Source: Alphaproteobacteria bacterium
GTDB lineage: Bacteria; Pseudomonadota; Alphaproteobacteria; GCA-016699305
Direction: 5' to 3'
DNA: 64,000 bases
Assembly: GCA_016699305.1 (NCBI GenBank)
Contig: CP064970.1
Span: forward strand, 310,001-374,000
Shown here: positions 8,656 to 17,273 of the stretch, in pieces
Layout: every line of letters starts with the position of its first letter
Position numbering within the stretch: position 1 is the first letter of the stretch
Translations under genes and position numbers: made by a program
Notes under the pieces: generated by a model
Seen by the model: only the letters and a program-made list of their open reading frames with translations
Told to the model about the DNA's origin: nothing
Database searches by the model: none

Positions 8656-9234
8656 ATGCCTTCGCCACGCCGCCTTACCAGAGCCAGCATCGTCACGCCC
8701 GAGCGGTTGCGCGCATCGGCCTTGGCGTATTTGGCGCGTTATTCCAGTTCACAAGAAGGACTGCGGCGGGTTCTGTCGCGGCGCGTGCAACGGGCGCAAC
8801 GCCTGGGCGGCGAGGTCGATGCGGCCCAGGCCTCGGCCTGGATTGAAGCGATCATAGGCGATGTCGTTCGGCTGGGTTATGTGGATGATGCGACCTTTGC
8901 GCGGGGCCGCATCCGCGCTTTGCGCGCGCGGGGCCGTTCGCGTTCGATGATCGAGATGGACCTGACCAGCGTCAAAGGCCTGGCTCCCGATATGGTGCGC
9001 GACATGCTGGAAACCATGGAGCACGAGGAAGGGCAAGACGCGAACCAAGCCGAAGAAATGGCCGCCCGCGCCCTGATACGCCGCCGCCGTCTGGGCCCCT
9101 TCCGCCCGCCCGATCAACGCCACGCCTATCTTCGCCGCGACCTGGCGACCTTGGCGCGCGCCGGCTTTCCCCTTTCCCTCGCCCGTCATGTCTTGGACCT
9201 ATCGCCCGAGGATGTTGAAGACATGGGAGAATGA
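8656..9234 (+). CDS. recX: regulatory protein RecX
   Basis: RecX binds RecA filaments and modulates recombinase and coprotease activity. The 192-aa protein is almost entirely helical and Arg-rich, with the three-helix RecX repeats: ALAYLARYSSSQEGLRRVL, then a middle repeat with LGYVDDATFARGRIRALRAR (the conserved LGxxDDxxFAr box), and a C-terminal repeat ending HAYLRRDLATLARAGFPLSLA. Length is normal for alphaproteobacteria. recA is not in the window. It is 80 bases upstream of nuoL on the same strand. The upstream 280-base gap to the pilin-like gene contains no further gene that I can support. Confidence 0.9.
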   Translation: MPSPRRLTRASIVTPERLRASALAYLARYSSSQEGLRRVLSRRVQRAQRLGGEVDAAQASAWIEAIIGDVVRLGYVDDATFARGRIRALRARGRSRSMIEMDLTSVKGLAPDMVRDMLETMEHEEGQDANQAEEMAARALIRRRRLGPFRPPDQRHAYLRRDLATLARAGFPLSLARHVLDLSPEDVEDMGE

Positions 9235-9314
9235 CAGGGCGGGCTTCTTGATGACAAAGCCCACCGCCCGCGCTATGAACGATCAGCAAATGCCGGATAA
9301 GGACATAAAGAACC

Positions 9315-11276
9315 ATGTCGATTCCCTTGGAAGCGTGGATTGTGGGTGTGCCTTTGTTGACGGCGGTTTTGGCCGGATGCGGGGGGCGTCTGATAGGGGC
9401 GCGGGGCGCGCAGATCGTTACATGTCTGGGTATGATCGTGACTGCCGTTTTGGCGTGCGTTTTGGCCTATCAGGCTTGCTTTGAGGGGCTGACGCGAACC
9501 TGGATTCTGGCCCCTTGGATTCGCGTGGGGGATTTTTCGACATTCTGGGCGATCCGCGTGGATGCGCTCAGCGCCATCATGATGGCCACCGTCACCCTGG
9601 TATCGGCCTGCGTGCATGTGTACAGCATCGGCTATATGGCTCATGATTCTGGCGTGCCGCGCTTTATGGCTTATTTGTCCTTGTTTACGTTCTTTATGCT
9701 GCTGCTGGTCGGCGCGGATGATCTGATGCAAATGTTTGTCGGTTGGGAAGGGGTGGGGCTGTGCTCCTATCTGCTGATCGGTTTTTGGTACCACAAGGAC
9801 AGCGCATGCGCTGCCGCGATCAAGGCGTTCTTGGTCAACCGTGTCGGCGATATCGGCTTTGCTCTGGGCATCATGGCTTGCTTTGCGGTATTCCGCTCGG
9901 TGCGCTTGGGAGATATCTTCGCCTCGGCGGCCTCCATGCGCCACTTCGCCTTGAATATGGGCGGCATGGAGATCCCGGCCTTGACGGTCATCTGCATTCT
10001 TTTGTTCCTCGGTGCCATGGGCAAATCGGCGCAATTGGGCTTGCACACATGGTTGCCCGATGCCATGGAAGGGCCGACTCCGGTTTCTGCCCTTATCCAC
10101 GCCGCTACCATGGTAACGGCGGGGGTGTTCATGGTGGCGCGGTTATCGCCTTTATTCGAACAAGCGCCCGTGGCCCAGAATCTGGTGCTGATCGTGGGTA
10201 CGCTGACCGCGATTCTGGCCGCGACCATGGCTCTGGTTCAAACGGATATCAAGCGCGTGATCGCCTATTCCACGATGAGCCAGCTGGGCTATATGTTCAT
10301 GGCTCTTGGCGTGTCGGCCTATGGTGCCGGCATGTTCCATTTGGTGACCCATGCCTTTTTCAAGGCGCTGTTGTTCCTGGGCGCGGGCGCGGTGATCCAT
10401 GCCTTGAACGGTGAACAAGATTTGCGGCGCATGGGCGGGTTGGGGCGAAGCATGCGCATCACTTGCGGTTTGATGGGCGTTGGCGTCTTGGCCTTGGCGG
10501 GAATCGGCGTGCCGGGATTGGGCGGATTCGCGGGCTTCTATTCCAAGGAAGCCATCTTGCAGATGGTGGTCTGGGGGCCGGGGGATTCTGTCGGTTTCGG
10601 TCTGCGCCTGGCCGCCTATGTGATCGGTGTCCTGACAGCTTTGCTGACGGCGATCTATGGCGGGCGGCTGATGATGTTGGCTTTTTATGGAGCGAAGGGC
10701 AGGGGAGAAGCATCCCATGCGCATGACGCGCCTGCCGTGATGTTGTGGCCCATGATTCCTCTGGGACTTGGCGCAGTTTTGGCCGGTTGGGCGTTGGAGC
10801 CGTTCTTTGTCGGTAAACACCCGGTATGGGGTAAGACCTTGATCGGTCCGGTTCATGACACCCTGCTGGCCGCGCATGATCATATTCCCCTTTGGGTCGG
10901 TGGACTTCCCTTGCTGGCTGGGCTGCTTGGCTTGGCGCTGGCCTTTGTCCTATACGGCCCACGTCCTGAATGGCCGCAACGCATTCTCGCGCGTTTCGCG
11001 GGCGTACATCGGTTGCTGCTGCGTGGCTATGGGTTCGATGACGCCTATCAGGCCCTGATTGTCAGCCCGTGCCTAAGGCTTGGCCGTATGCTGTGGCATG
11101 GCATTGATCAAGACATCATTGACCGTTTTGGTCCCGAAGGCGTCGCCACGCGCGTCAATGCGATGGGGACACGTTTTGCCGCTTTCCATCGTGGTCTGAT
11201 CGGACAGCAGGCCATGGTCATGATCTTTGGCGTGATCCTATGTCTTATTCTGGTTGAGTTTTGGGTTAGGAGATAG
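9315..11276 (+). CDS. nuoL: NADH-quinone oxidoreductase subunit L
   Basis: Distal antiporter-like proton-pumping subunit of respiratory Complex I in the inner membrane. The 653-aa protein is polytopic (about 14-16 helices). It contains the Proton_antipo core: FRVDALS-like FWAIRVDALSAIMM, the FVGWEGVGLCSYLLIGFW helix with the essential Glu, KSAQLGLHTWLPDAMEGPTP with the pumping Lys, and DIKRVIAYSTMSQLGYM. A long C-terminal part carries the lateral helix region. Unlike a standard nuoA-N operon, it is not flanked by nuoK or nuoM; recX lies upstream and a two-component pair downstream. It could belong to a split Complex I locus or be a second NuoL-like copy. The nuo motifs favour a true NuoL over an Mrp antiporter. 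Confidence 0.93.
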   Translation: MSIPLEAWIVGVPLLTAVLAGCGGRLIGARGAQIVTCLGMIVTAVLACVLAYQACFEGLTRTWILAPWIRVGDFSTFWAIRVDALSAIMMATVTLVSACVHVYSIGYMAHDSGVPRFMAYLSLFTFFMLLLVGADDLMQMFVGWEGVGLCSYLLIGFWYHKDSACAAAIKAFLVNRVGDIGFALGIMACFAVFRSVRLGDIFASAASMRHFALNMGGMEIPALTVICILLFLGAMGKSAQLGLHTWLPDAMEGPTPVSALIHAATMVTAGVFMVARLSPLFEQAPVAQNLVLIVGTLTAILAATMALVQTDIKRVIAYSTMSQLGYMFMALGVSAYGAGMFHLVTHAFFKALLFLGAGAVIHALNGEQDLRRMGGLGRSMRITCGLMGVGVLALAGIGVPGLGGFAGFYSKEAILQMVVWGPGDSVGFGLRLAAYVIGVLTALLTAIYGGRLMMLAFYGAKGRGEASHAHDAPAVMLWPMIPLGLGAVLAGWALEPFFVGKHPVWGKTLIGPVHDTLLAAHDHIPLWVGGLPLLAGLLGLALAFVLYGPRPEWPQRILARFAGVHRLLLRGYGFDDAYQALIVSPCLRLGRMLWHGIDQDIIDRFGPEGVATRVNAMGTRFAAFHRGLIGQQAMVMIFGVILCLILVEFWVRR

Positions 11277-11320
11277 GCCGTGACAATATTTATATAGTTA
11301 TGAAATGTGATCTACCATAA

Positions 11321-11362
11321 TCCTGCGCTCTAATCGTTTTGTCCTGCGCTCTAATCGTTTTG
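11321..11362. repeat. two perfect 21-bp tandem units
   Basis: The unit TCCTGCGCTCTAATCGTTTTG occurs at 11321-11341 and again at 11342-11362 without a mismatch, in the 143-base gap between nuoL and the response regulator. It may be a doubled regulator site or a recent slippage product. The upstream sequence is AT-rich (TATTTATATAGTTATGAAATG), compatible with a promoter. Confidence 0.8.
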
Positions 11363-11419
11363 TTAGGAATTTATGATAGCTCTTGAAGGGTCTATGCCCT
11401 GGGCTGTGAGAGTTTCCGC

Positions 11420-12334
11420 ATGCGAATCTATGATAACGATTCTGAAAAGCATCTGATTGAGATGATAGACCATTTGCGCGACGCGCCTTCGACTTGGCGC
11501 GCGTTGCATTTCCATTTTTCAGCTCTGCAGCCCGAGAATCGTCAGATACGCCAGCTGCAATCGGCGATCAATATCCTACAAGGCGCGCTCGGCCAATATC
11601 AGGGCGGGGCGTATTTGTGTCGCGACAGCGATTTTATTGTGATTTACGAGCATAAGCCAGGGGCATCCCTTGATACGATGATGCTCGATATGAGATTTCT
11701 ATTCGCGGATGACCCTTTGGCCTCGGCTGGCTATGTGTCGGGTCAGCCCGACGGTTTTTTTACGGCTTATGATTTGTCTATCGGATTCGAGCAGTTCTTT
11801 TACTTGTGCCTCCATAAGCTATCCCTGACCAATCATGTCATGCCCAGCATGGCAGGCATGGTCGAAAACAAAGCTGTTCCAAACGACTTCGTGATGCCGG
11901 ATCTACGCAGTTTTAGAAAAACTGCCAGCGAGAGGGCAGAACGTAAGCAGATCAAGATTCTGGTCGTCGAAGACAGTTATTTCTCGCGCCAAATGATTCG
12001 CCAAGCCTTGTCTGCGCAGCACGAGATGCTTTTGGCTAAAGATGGCAAGGAAGGCCTATTTCAATATCTGACATACGCGCCGGACATTACCTTTTTGGAT
12101 ATCGGTCTGCCGCATCTGAGCGGTCACGATATTCTAAGGCGGATTTCCGAAGCAGATGAGCAAGCATTTGTCGTGATGCTGACTGCCAGCAACCACAGCA
12201 GCGATATCAATCACGCCATTGCCTTGGGAGCCAAAGGCTATATCGTCAAACCGTTCACGGTCGGCAAGCTGCAGGCCTATATCGACTTGTATTTAGATAA
12301 AGTCAAAAATAACCGGGGCAGTGGAACATCATGA
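11420..12334 (+). CDS. response regulator with novel N-terminal domain
   Basis: 304 aa in two parts. Residues 1-175 form a domain I do not recognise (MRIYDNDSEKHLIEMIDHL..., with a conserved-looking LHFHFSALQP segment), possibly sensory or degenerate. Residues about 182-300 are a receiver domain: acidic pair in ILVVEDSYFSR, phospho-acceptor D227 in TFLDIGLP, Thr in VVMLTASN, and Lys in YIVKPF. There is no DNA-binding output, so it signals by protein contact or through the N-terminal part. The hybrid kinase begins 41 bases downstream, so the two probably form one phosphorelay transcribed from the promoter region holding the 21-bp tandem repeat. Confidence 0.85.
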   Translation: MRIYDNDSEKHLIEMIDHLRDAPSTWRALHFHFSALQPENRQIRQLQSAINILQGALGQYQGGAYLCRDSDFIVIYEHKPGASLDTMMLDMRFLFADDPLASAGYVSGQPDGFFTAYDLSIGFEQFFYLCLHKLSLTNHVMPSMAGMVENKAVPNDFVMPDLRSFRKTASERAERKQIKILVVEDSYFSRQMIRQALSAQHEMLLAKDGKEGLFQYLTYAPDITFLDIGLPHLSGHDILRRISEADEQAFVVMLTASNHSSDINHAIALGAKGYIVKPFTVGKLQAYIDLYLDKVKNNRGSGTS

Positions 12335-12375
12335 GGTGTGCTACCGTCATGCGCACTGGCTTGGCAGCATGATCG

Positions 12376-15342
12376 ATGATCCTACCGGACTTACTCACTG
12401 CATGGGATGCTATAGGGATTAACGTTCATCCAAATATGATTTGGATAGCGCTGATGGTAGCTGGGATCACCTATATTCTGATCTATATCTCGTATGGCCG
12501 TACAATTCATGCCAGCATGAAAAGCGATGGTCTGCTTACTAAGAACAGCCATAAGATATCTCATCACAAGATCGCTGGGCATTGGTCGCCGATCTTTATG
12601 ACGATCTTGATCGGCATTCCTACGTCGATGTTCTTGGCAGGATACATTTTGTATCTGGAATCTCGTCAAGAAGAGCTGTTCTACAAACAGCGCGCCATGC
12701 AAATGCAGTCGGTAGTCGAACAGCGCTTACAGTCGCTGCTTGGCGCTTTGGGCAGCATCAGCACGTTATTTGACGCGGTGGACTATGTGACAGGCGCCGA
12801 GTTTAAGCAATTTGTGACTCCCATCTTCGTCCGCCAGCCTGAAATCGACTCTATGGTCTGGGTTCCCTTTGTGCGCGTGGATCGTAAGGCTGCTTTTGAA
12901 AGCGATGCTCAGGTAACCTACCGCGAATTCAAGATGCGCAAACTGGATGGTTCTGAGCTGAATGAAAAGCCGGAAGGCTATTTTCCAATCTACTACCAGC
13001 AGCCAGATAGCGGGAAGGAAACAGGCCTGGATTTGGGAACGGATCCGACTATCGCAAAAGAGTTCGACAACGCGATCAAGGCAGGATCGATATCGGTGGC
13101 TCAGGGATTTCAGAGCCTAGATCATTCTCGTTTTGCGGCAGGAAGGCACAAGAACTCCTTGCCCATTTATCCTGTTTCACATGGCTTCATGAGAACGGTG
13201 TTGAATTTTAATCGCGCTCAGCCGGAAACAGATTATCCGCATTTTTTAGTTTTCCAGCCTGTCTATCGCAAGGCCATGCCAACGCAGGCTTTGGAAGAAA
13301 GGCGTGAAGGGCTGATGGGGTTCGCGGTGATGGTTCTGGATATGCGGAAGCTTTTGGACGTGACGGATAAGAGCGAACGCAATGCCTATATGCTCAAAGA
13401 CATTCAGATGGTGATTGCTGAAGATGTCGTCGTTGATAATGGCTCAACAGAGGAAACTCAGGAGAGCTATGCGTTTATCAGTGGTATCGTTAACGCGGCA
13501 CAGCATGTTTTTTATGGCGGGAATGACAATACCTTTGTCCATAAATGGTATCTACATATCGGATTAAAAACTCTAAAGATCAGCTTTGCATATGACAAAC
13601 CGGCTCAGAATCTGATGAGCCATAAGATATTCTTTTTTGTGTTGATGATCTGTCTGTCGGTGGTCGTGCTGATGGCGACGATCTTGTTCAATATGCACAG
13701 TCTGACCAAAGCCAAATTAGCGGCAGAGACAGCCACGAATGCCAAAAGCGATTTTTTGGCCAATATGAGCCACGAGATTCGTACGCCCATGAATGGGATC
13801 ATGGGCATGCTGGCGCTGTTATTGGATACGGATTTGTCAAGGCAACAACGGCAATGGGCACAAATAGCCAGCACTTCCGCCGAGGAACTCCTAAGCCTGA
13901 TCAATGACATTTTAGATCTGTCTAAGATAGAATCCGATTATCTGGTCTTTGAGATGACTCCATTCGATTTACACGCCGTGCTTGAGGGAGCTACAGACAT
14001 TATTCAGCCACGTGCCCAAGCCAAGGGCATTCAGCTGCTGGTTCAAGTGGATATGACCTTGCCGCGCTATGTTATAGGCGATCCCATGCGGCTGCGTCAG
14101 ATTGTCATCAATCTATTGGGCAACGCCATCAAGTTTACCCATTCCGGCCATATGTTGTTGCGCGTTAATGTGCAGCACATCACGGAAACTGAAGTGACAA
14201 TATTGGTTGAAGTTGAGGACACCGGAATCGGCATTCCGATCAACAAGCAATCTTATATCTTCAACAAATTCAGCCAAGCAGAAGAATCAACCACGCGCAA
14301 ATTTGGCGGTAGCGGGTTGGGATTGACCATAAGCCAGAAACTGGCGCGGATGATGGGGGGCGAAATTGGCGTACACAGCATGGAAGGTCAAGGATCCACC
14401 TTTTGGTTTACCGCGCGTTTGGCGCTGGATGTCAGCCGTGGGGTTGTGGTCGTGGATCCATGCCCCATCGCAAGGAATGGCCGTGTTCTCGTGGTTGAGA
14501 GTTATGCCCTGCATAGATCCATCCTAAGAGGGCTTTTCCATGATTGGAATATGGACTGTGACGCCGTGGCTTCTGCAGAGGAGGCTGTGCAGTTCCTGAA
14601 AGAATCCATGTCTGCGGGTCGGCCCTATCGCTTTATGCTGTGGGATGGAAATCTCTACGAAAATGAGCAACAGAAAGTTTTTTCCCAAATATGTTCCATG
14701 CGCAAATCTAACCCAATCTATACCATTCTTTGCGTCACGGCTGATCGGTTACCCAATAGCGACGAGATTGAATCTCAGTCGTGCATTTCAGGAATCTTGA
14801 CCAAGCCTGTTTTCCCTTCATTGCTGGCAGATATGTTGAATGCGCTGGCGACATCTCGTTTAGATGAAAAGCAGACTCTCTTGACGCGGCAGATATTAAC
14901 GGTTGCCGCAGAGAGGAATGCATCTGACCCGAAGACTACTGCTGTACTGGATAGCGTACATGTCCTTTTGGTCGAAGACAGGCCGGTGAATCAGTTGTTG
15001 ATGCAAACGATCTTACAGAAAATTGGTTGTCAGGTAGAGCCGGCTCTGAACGGCGTTGAGGCGGTGTTCAAAGCTGAAAGGGGGTATTTCGATATTATTT
15101 TCATGGATTGCCATATGCCGGAAATGGATGGGTTCGAGGCGACTCTAAAAATCCGTCAGTTCGAACAGACCACAGGCGCTCATGTACCCATTGTTGCTCT
15201 GACTGCCGATGCCATGAAGGGCGACAAAGATAAATGTCTTTCAGTAGGCATGGATGATTATTTGAATAAACCCGTCAAAGCAGCGGCAATCATGAATATG
15301 ATCCGCAACTACGTCTCGGCCACGAAGATCAAAGACGGTTGA
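12376..15342 (+). CDS. CHASE-type hybrid sensor histidine kinase
   Basis: 988-aa inner-membrane sensor. A transmembrane segment near residue 20, another at about 70-92, then a periplasmic CHASE-like domain (about 100-400, with FVRQPEIDSMVWVPFVRVDR), a further transmembrane helix (about 415-440), a HisKA domain with H466 in FLANMSHEIRTPMNGIMGM, an HATPase domain (NLLGNAIKFTH, DTGIGIP, GGSGLGLTI), a poorly conserved receiver (about 700-820), and a complete C-terminal receiver with D911 in IFMDCHMPEMDG and Lys in YLNKPV. The middle receiver has a shifted acidic pocket and may be inactive. The ligand is unknown; CHASE domains sense small molecules or peptides. Partner: the single-receiver protein just upstream. 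Confidence 0.93.
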   Translation: MILPDLLTAWDAIGINVHPNMIWIALMVAGITYILIYISYGRTIHASMKSDGLLTKNSHKISHHKIAGHWSPIFMTILIGIPTSMFLAGYILYLESRQEELFYKQRAMQMQSVVEQRLQSLLGALGSISTLFDAVDYVTGAEFKQFVTPIFVRQPEIDSMVWVPFVRVDRKAAFESDAQVTYREFKMRKLDGSELNEKPEGYFPIYYQQPDSGKETGLDLGTDPTIAKEFDNAIKAGSISVAQGFQSLDHSRFAAGRHKNSLPIYPVSHGFMRTVLNFNRAQPETDYPHFLVFQPVYRKAMPTQALEERREGLMGFAVMVLDMRKLLDVTDKSERNAYMLKDIQMVIAEDVVVDNGSTEETQESYAFISGIVNAAQHVFYGGNDNTFVHKWYLHIGLKTLKISFAYDKPAQNLMSHKIFFFVLMICLSVVVLMATILFNMHSLTKAKLAAETATNAKSDFLANMSHEIRTPMNGIMGMLALLLDTDLSRQQRQWAQIASTSAEELLSLINDILDLSKIESDYLVFEMTPFDLHAVLEGATDIIQPRAQAKGIQLLVQVDMTLPRYVIGDPMRLRQIVINLLGNAIKFTHSGHMLLRVNVQHITETEVTILVEVEDTGIGIPINKQSYIFNKFSQAEESTTRKFGGSGLGLTISQKLARMMGGEIGVHSMEGQGSTFWFTARLALDVSRGVVVVDPCPIARNGRVLVVESYALHRSILRGLFHDWNMDCDAVASAEEAVQFLKESMSAGRPYRFMLWDGNLYENEQQKVFSQICSMRKSNPIYTILCVTADRLPNSDEIESQSCISGILTKPVFPSLLADMLNALATSRLDEKQTLLTRQILTVAAERNASDPKTTAVLDSVHVLLVEDRPVNQLLMQTILQKIGCQVEPALNGVEAVFKAERGYFDIIFMDCHMPEMDGFEATLKIRQFEQTTGAHVPIVALTADAMKGDKDKCLSVGMDDYLNKPVKAAAIMNMIRNYVSATKIKDG

Positions 15343-15352
15343 TCTTCGTGGG
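15320..15352 (+). terminator. hairpin across the kinase stop codon
   Basis: A perfect 13-bp stem (CCACGAAGATCAA / TTGATCTTCGTGG, 6-base loop) begins inside the last codons of the hybrid kinase gene and includes its TGA stop. Only a short T-stretch follows, so it may be a weak terminator or an mRNA 3' stabilising hairpin. Confidence 0.55.
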
Positions 15353-15461
15353 GTTTGGCCTAATACGGTCTCCTAAATTTAACATAATATATCTTATGCG
15401 ACAATGCCTCTATCATTCATAAGTCGCTTTGAGTAACTTTTAAAGATAAATTTCCACAACC

Positions 15462-16289
15462 CTAGAGGGCAGCTTTAGGGAATAGAGATTCGGGATGCAA
15501 CCTCTCAAGCCTGACATCACTAAATGGTCTATTTTTCCCCCAACGGGTGGCCTGTTGCGCCAGATTGTAGGCCACTTCTTCAGTGACTCCGTACCGTAGC
15601 GCAGACGACTTTGTCATATTCCTTTTGGTATTTTGAAATGCCCTCTCGATGCAACCAGGAGCCCCATGCCATTGTCCGGAATCATCCAAAGCGCTGCCTT
15701 CAGGAATCTTAAAATTGAAACTCACCACGGCAACTTTTGAACCGGGAGCCTGCATGGGAAAATCATGCATCAAGAGCCACATAAAAGGCCGCGCCCAAGA
15801 CACCGCCTTGCGCCGCCAATGCTTATGATCAGCAGGCGGGATCAATCCTACTTTCAGCATATCTTCTGCATTCTCGGTAAATTGGTATTCTGGGCCTAAA
15901 TTTTTTGTTCCTAAAATTCTCGCCATCAAAAAACCTGCCCAGTATCCTGCCTGGGTCACCCGTCCGTTTTCAGTGACAAACACTCGCCGCGCCTTGGCCT
16001 GCTGCTGTCTATCTTGTTCAATACCTGTGCTGAACGCCGCAAAGCGCCTGACCGTAAGGGATTCTGTCACATATTGGCATTCTGGATCCGCTTGCCCAGG
16101 CAGGTGGCTAAAATGCGGTCTCACGCGCCTAGTTCCGGCATTGGGTAAAATATCGTCCGCACAAGGGCGAACTTCTTGTCCACAATCTGGACAGTGCGGA
16201 AAAATACGCTTGGCATAATAGTCGGATCCCGCCAACCGACGGAATTCCTCAATGGTTACCCATTTTCCTTCGTATATTGCACGGTACAT
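15462..16289 (-). CDS. CoiA-like zinc-ligand protein of unknown function
   Basis: 275 aa. The N-terminal third has a probable metal site: C33-P-D-C36, then H59-F-S-H62 and C71. CPxCG plus HFxH plus C is the pattern seen at the N-terminus of competence protein CoiA and related nuclease-fold proteins, but I see no nuclease catalytic motif here. The C-terminal two thirds (residues 90-275) are basic, with several Trp, and match no family I know. A short run of Lys/Arg near 215-225 may contact nucleic acid. The gene is alone on the minus strand between the kinase and the duplicated ftsY fragment, at the edge of an AT-richer patch, so it may be part of the accessory insert. CoiA homology is a pattern-level guess. 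Confidence 0.6.
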   Translation of the reverse strand: MYRAIYEGKWVTIEEFRRLAGSDYYAKRIFPHCPDCGQEVRPCADDILPNAGTRRVRPHFSHLPGQADPECQYVTESLTVRRFAAFSTGIEQDRQQQAKARRVFVTENGRVTQAGYWAGFLMARILGTKNLGPEYQFTENAEDMLKVGLIPPADHKHWRRKAVSWARPFMWLLMHDFPMQAPGSKVAVVSFNFKIPEGSALDDSGQWHGAPGCIERAFQNTKRNMTKSSALRYGVTEEVAYNLAQQATRWGKNRPFSDVRLERLHPESLFPKAAL

Positions 16290-16356
16290 GTCGGGGAGGC
16301 CTCCGTTTTTACGCAGCGCGAATGTAATGGCCCGGCCATGTCATAGACAACAGTTT

Positions 16357-16551
16357 CTAGCTGCTCAGCTTCTCCAACCCCATCAAGCTGCGGGCGAAGG
16401 ATTCGGGTTCGAAGGGGCGTAGGTCGTCGATGCCCTCGCCTACGCCGATCAAGGGGACGGGCAGACCGAAACGCTCGGCCAGGGCCACCAAAACGCCGCC
16501 ACGGCCCGAGCCGTCCAGTTTGGTTAACACCAAACCGGTCAGAGGCAGCAA
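16357..16551 (-). pseudogene. duplicated 3' end of ftsY
   Basis: Encodes a 64-residue frame nearly identical to the last 63 residues of the intact FtsY 0.9 kb away, including TKLDGSGRGG and the RSLMGLEKLS tail, then ends one residue later. At the DNA level 16363-16550 matches 17277-17464 with only about four substitutions over 188 bases, and identity stops abruptly at both ends. It lacks the GTPase P-loop and cannot function as FtsY. It looks like a young copy left by an insertion or duplication. Confidence 0.9.
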
Positions 16552-16672
16552 AGAGAGATTATCGTCGCTTTACGTATGGAGGTGAGATTAAGCTTGAACG
16601 ACATCGAAAATTTAATAGGAAATTAAGCTCAGAATTATAAAACTTCATCGAACGAAAAAAGGATGATTATCC

Positions 16673-16999
16673 ATGGACAGTCCAGCTGTTATGTTTTTAG
16701 GAATGTTTTTCTTTGGGATATCATGGACGCTTAACAAAATTTTGTATTTTATTTTTCTGAAACCAGAGCAACAAAAGTTCGTTACAAAATGGTGGGTATT
16801 TTGGGTTGTAGATATGATTCTGTGGCATGTTACTCCTGAAACGTTAAATCGTATTTTAAAAATACCAACAGTTGATCAGGACTTCACACTCATAATTCTA
16901 ACTTTTTTGTTTCCGGGAGTTGCCGCAACGATCATATATCTTTTTTGTTCTTGTATCAATATATACAGAAGCAAAAAACTTTCGCTCACTCGCTGGTAG
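16673..16999 (+). CDS. small hydrophobic membrane protein, unknown
   Basis: 108 aa with two or three probable membrane helices (residues about 6-30, 40-55 and 70-95) and a short basic C-terminal tail (RSKKLSLTRW). The start at 16673 has an AAGGATG site 8 bases upstream. The gene is markedly AT-rich with codon use unlike the neighbouring ftsY and ABC genes, and lies between the two copies of the ftsY 3' end. It is a likely passenger of the insertion. No family recognised. The remaining non-coding parts of the insert (16552-16672 and 17000-17197) show no other gene. Confidence 0.55.
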   Translation: MDSPAVMFLGMFFFGISWTLNKILYFIFLKPEQQKFVTKWWVFWVVDMILWHVTPETLNRILKIPTVDQDFTLIILTFLFPGVAATIIYLFCSCINIYRSKKLSLTRW

Positions 17000-17197
17000 T
17001 GTAGTCATAAAGCCTTTTCTTACGAAATCAGGGTATAAATAAGCGGCTGTTCCGACAGACTCATTTCGTGTGCCTGTGAGGATAAATAATACGAGATTTT
17101 CTCATTCTTGGTGTGCTAACATTCACGCCACTGTGGCCTTTCAGTTCATCTATTCAATTCTCTGGACTTAACGGCTCTAGTACGCATAAAAGTTTTC

Positions 17198-17269
17198 TGC
17201 GCAGTGGCAGAGTGGCTATGCAGAGGACTGCAAATCCTTGTATGCCGGTTCGATTCCGGCCCGTCTCCA
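17198..17269 (+). tRNA. tRNA-Cys (GCA), acceptor stem poorly paired
   Basis: The D arm (GCAG...TGC), anticodon arm (GAGGA-CTGCAAA-TCCTT, anticodon GCA) and T arm (GCCGG-TTCGATT-CCGGC) are intact and typical of alphaproteobacterial tRNA-Cys. The 5' acceptor strand would be TGCGCAG and the 3' strand CCGTCTC, which give only two Watson-Crick and two wobble pairs. If CCA is encoded (17267-17269) the 3' strand is two bases short. The gene may be a relic damaged by the nearby insertion, or its termini may be repaired. It runs toward the ftsY stop codon, 5 bases away. Confidence 0.7.
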
Positions 17270-17273
17270 AATC

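Noticed and set aside
9273..10100. 275-codon minus-strand frame inside nuoL
   Set aside because: His/Gln/Arg-rich shadow of a membrane gene; no family sign.
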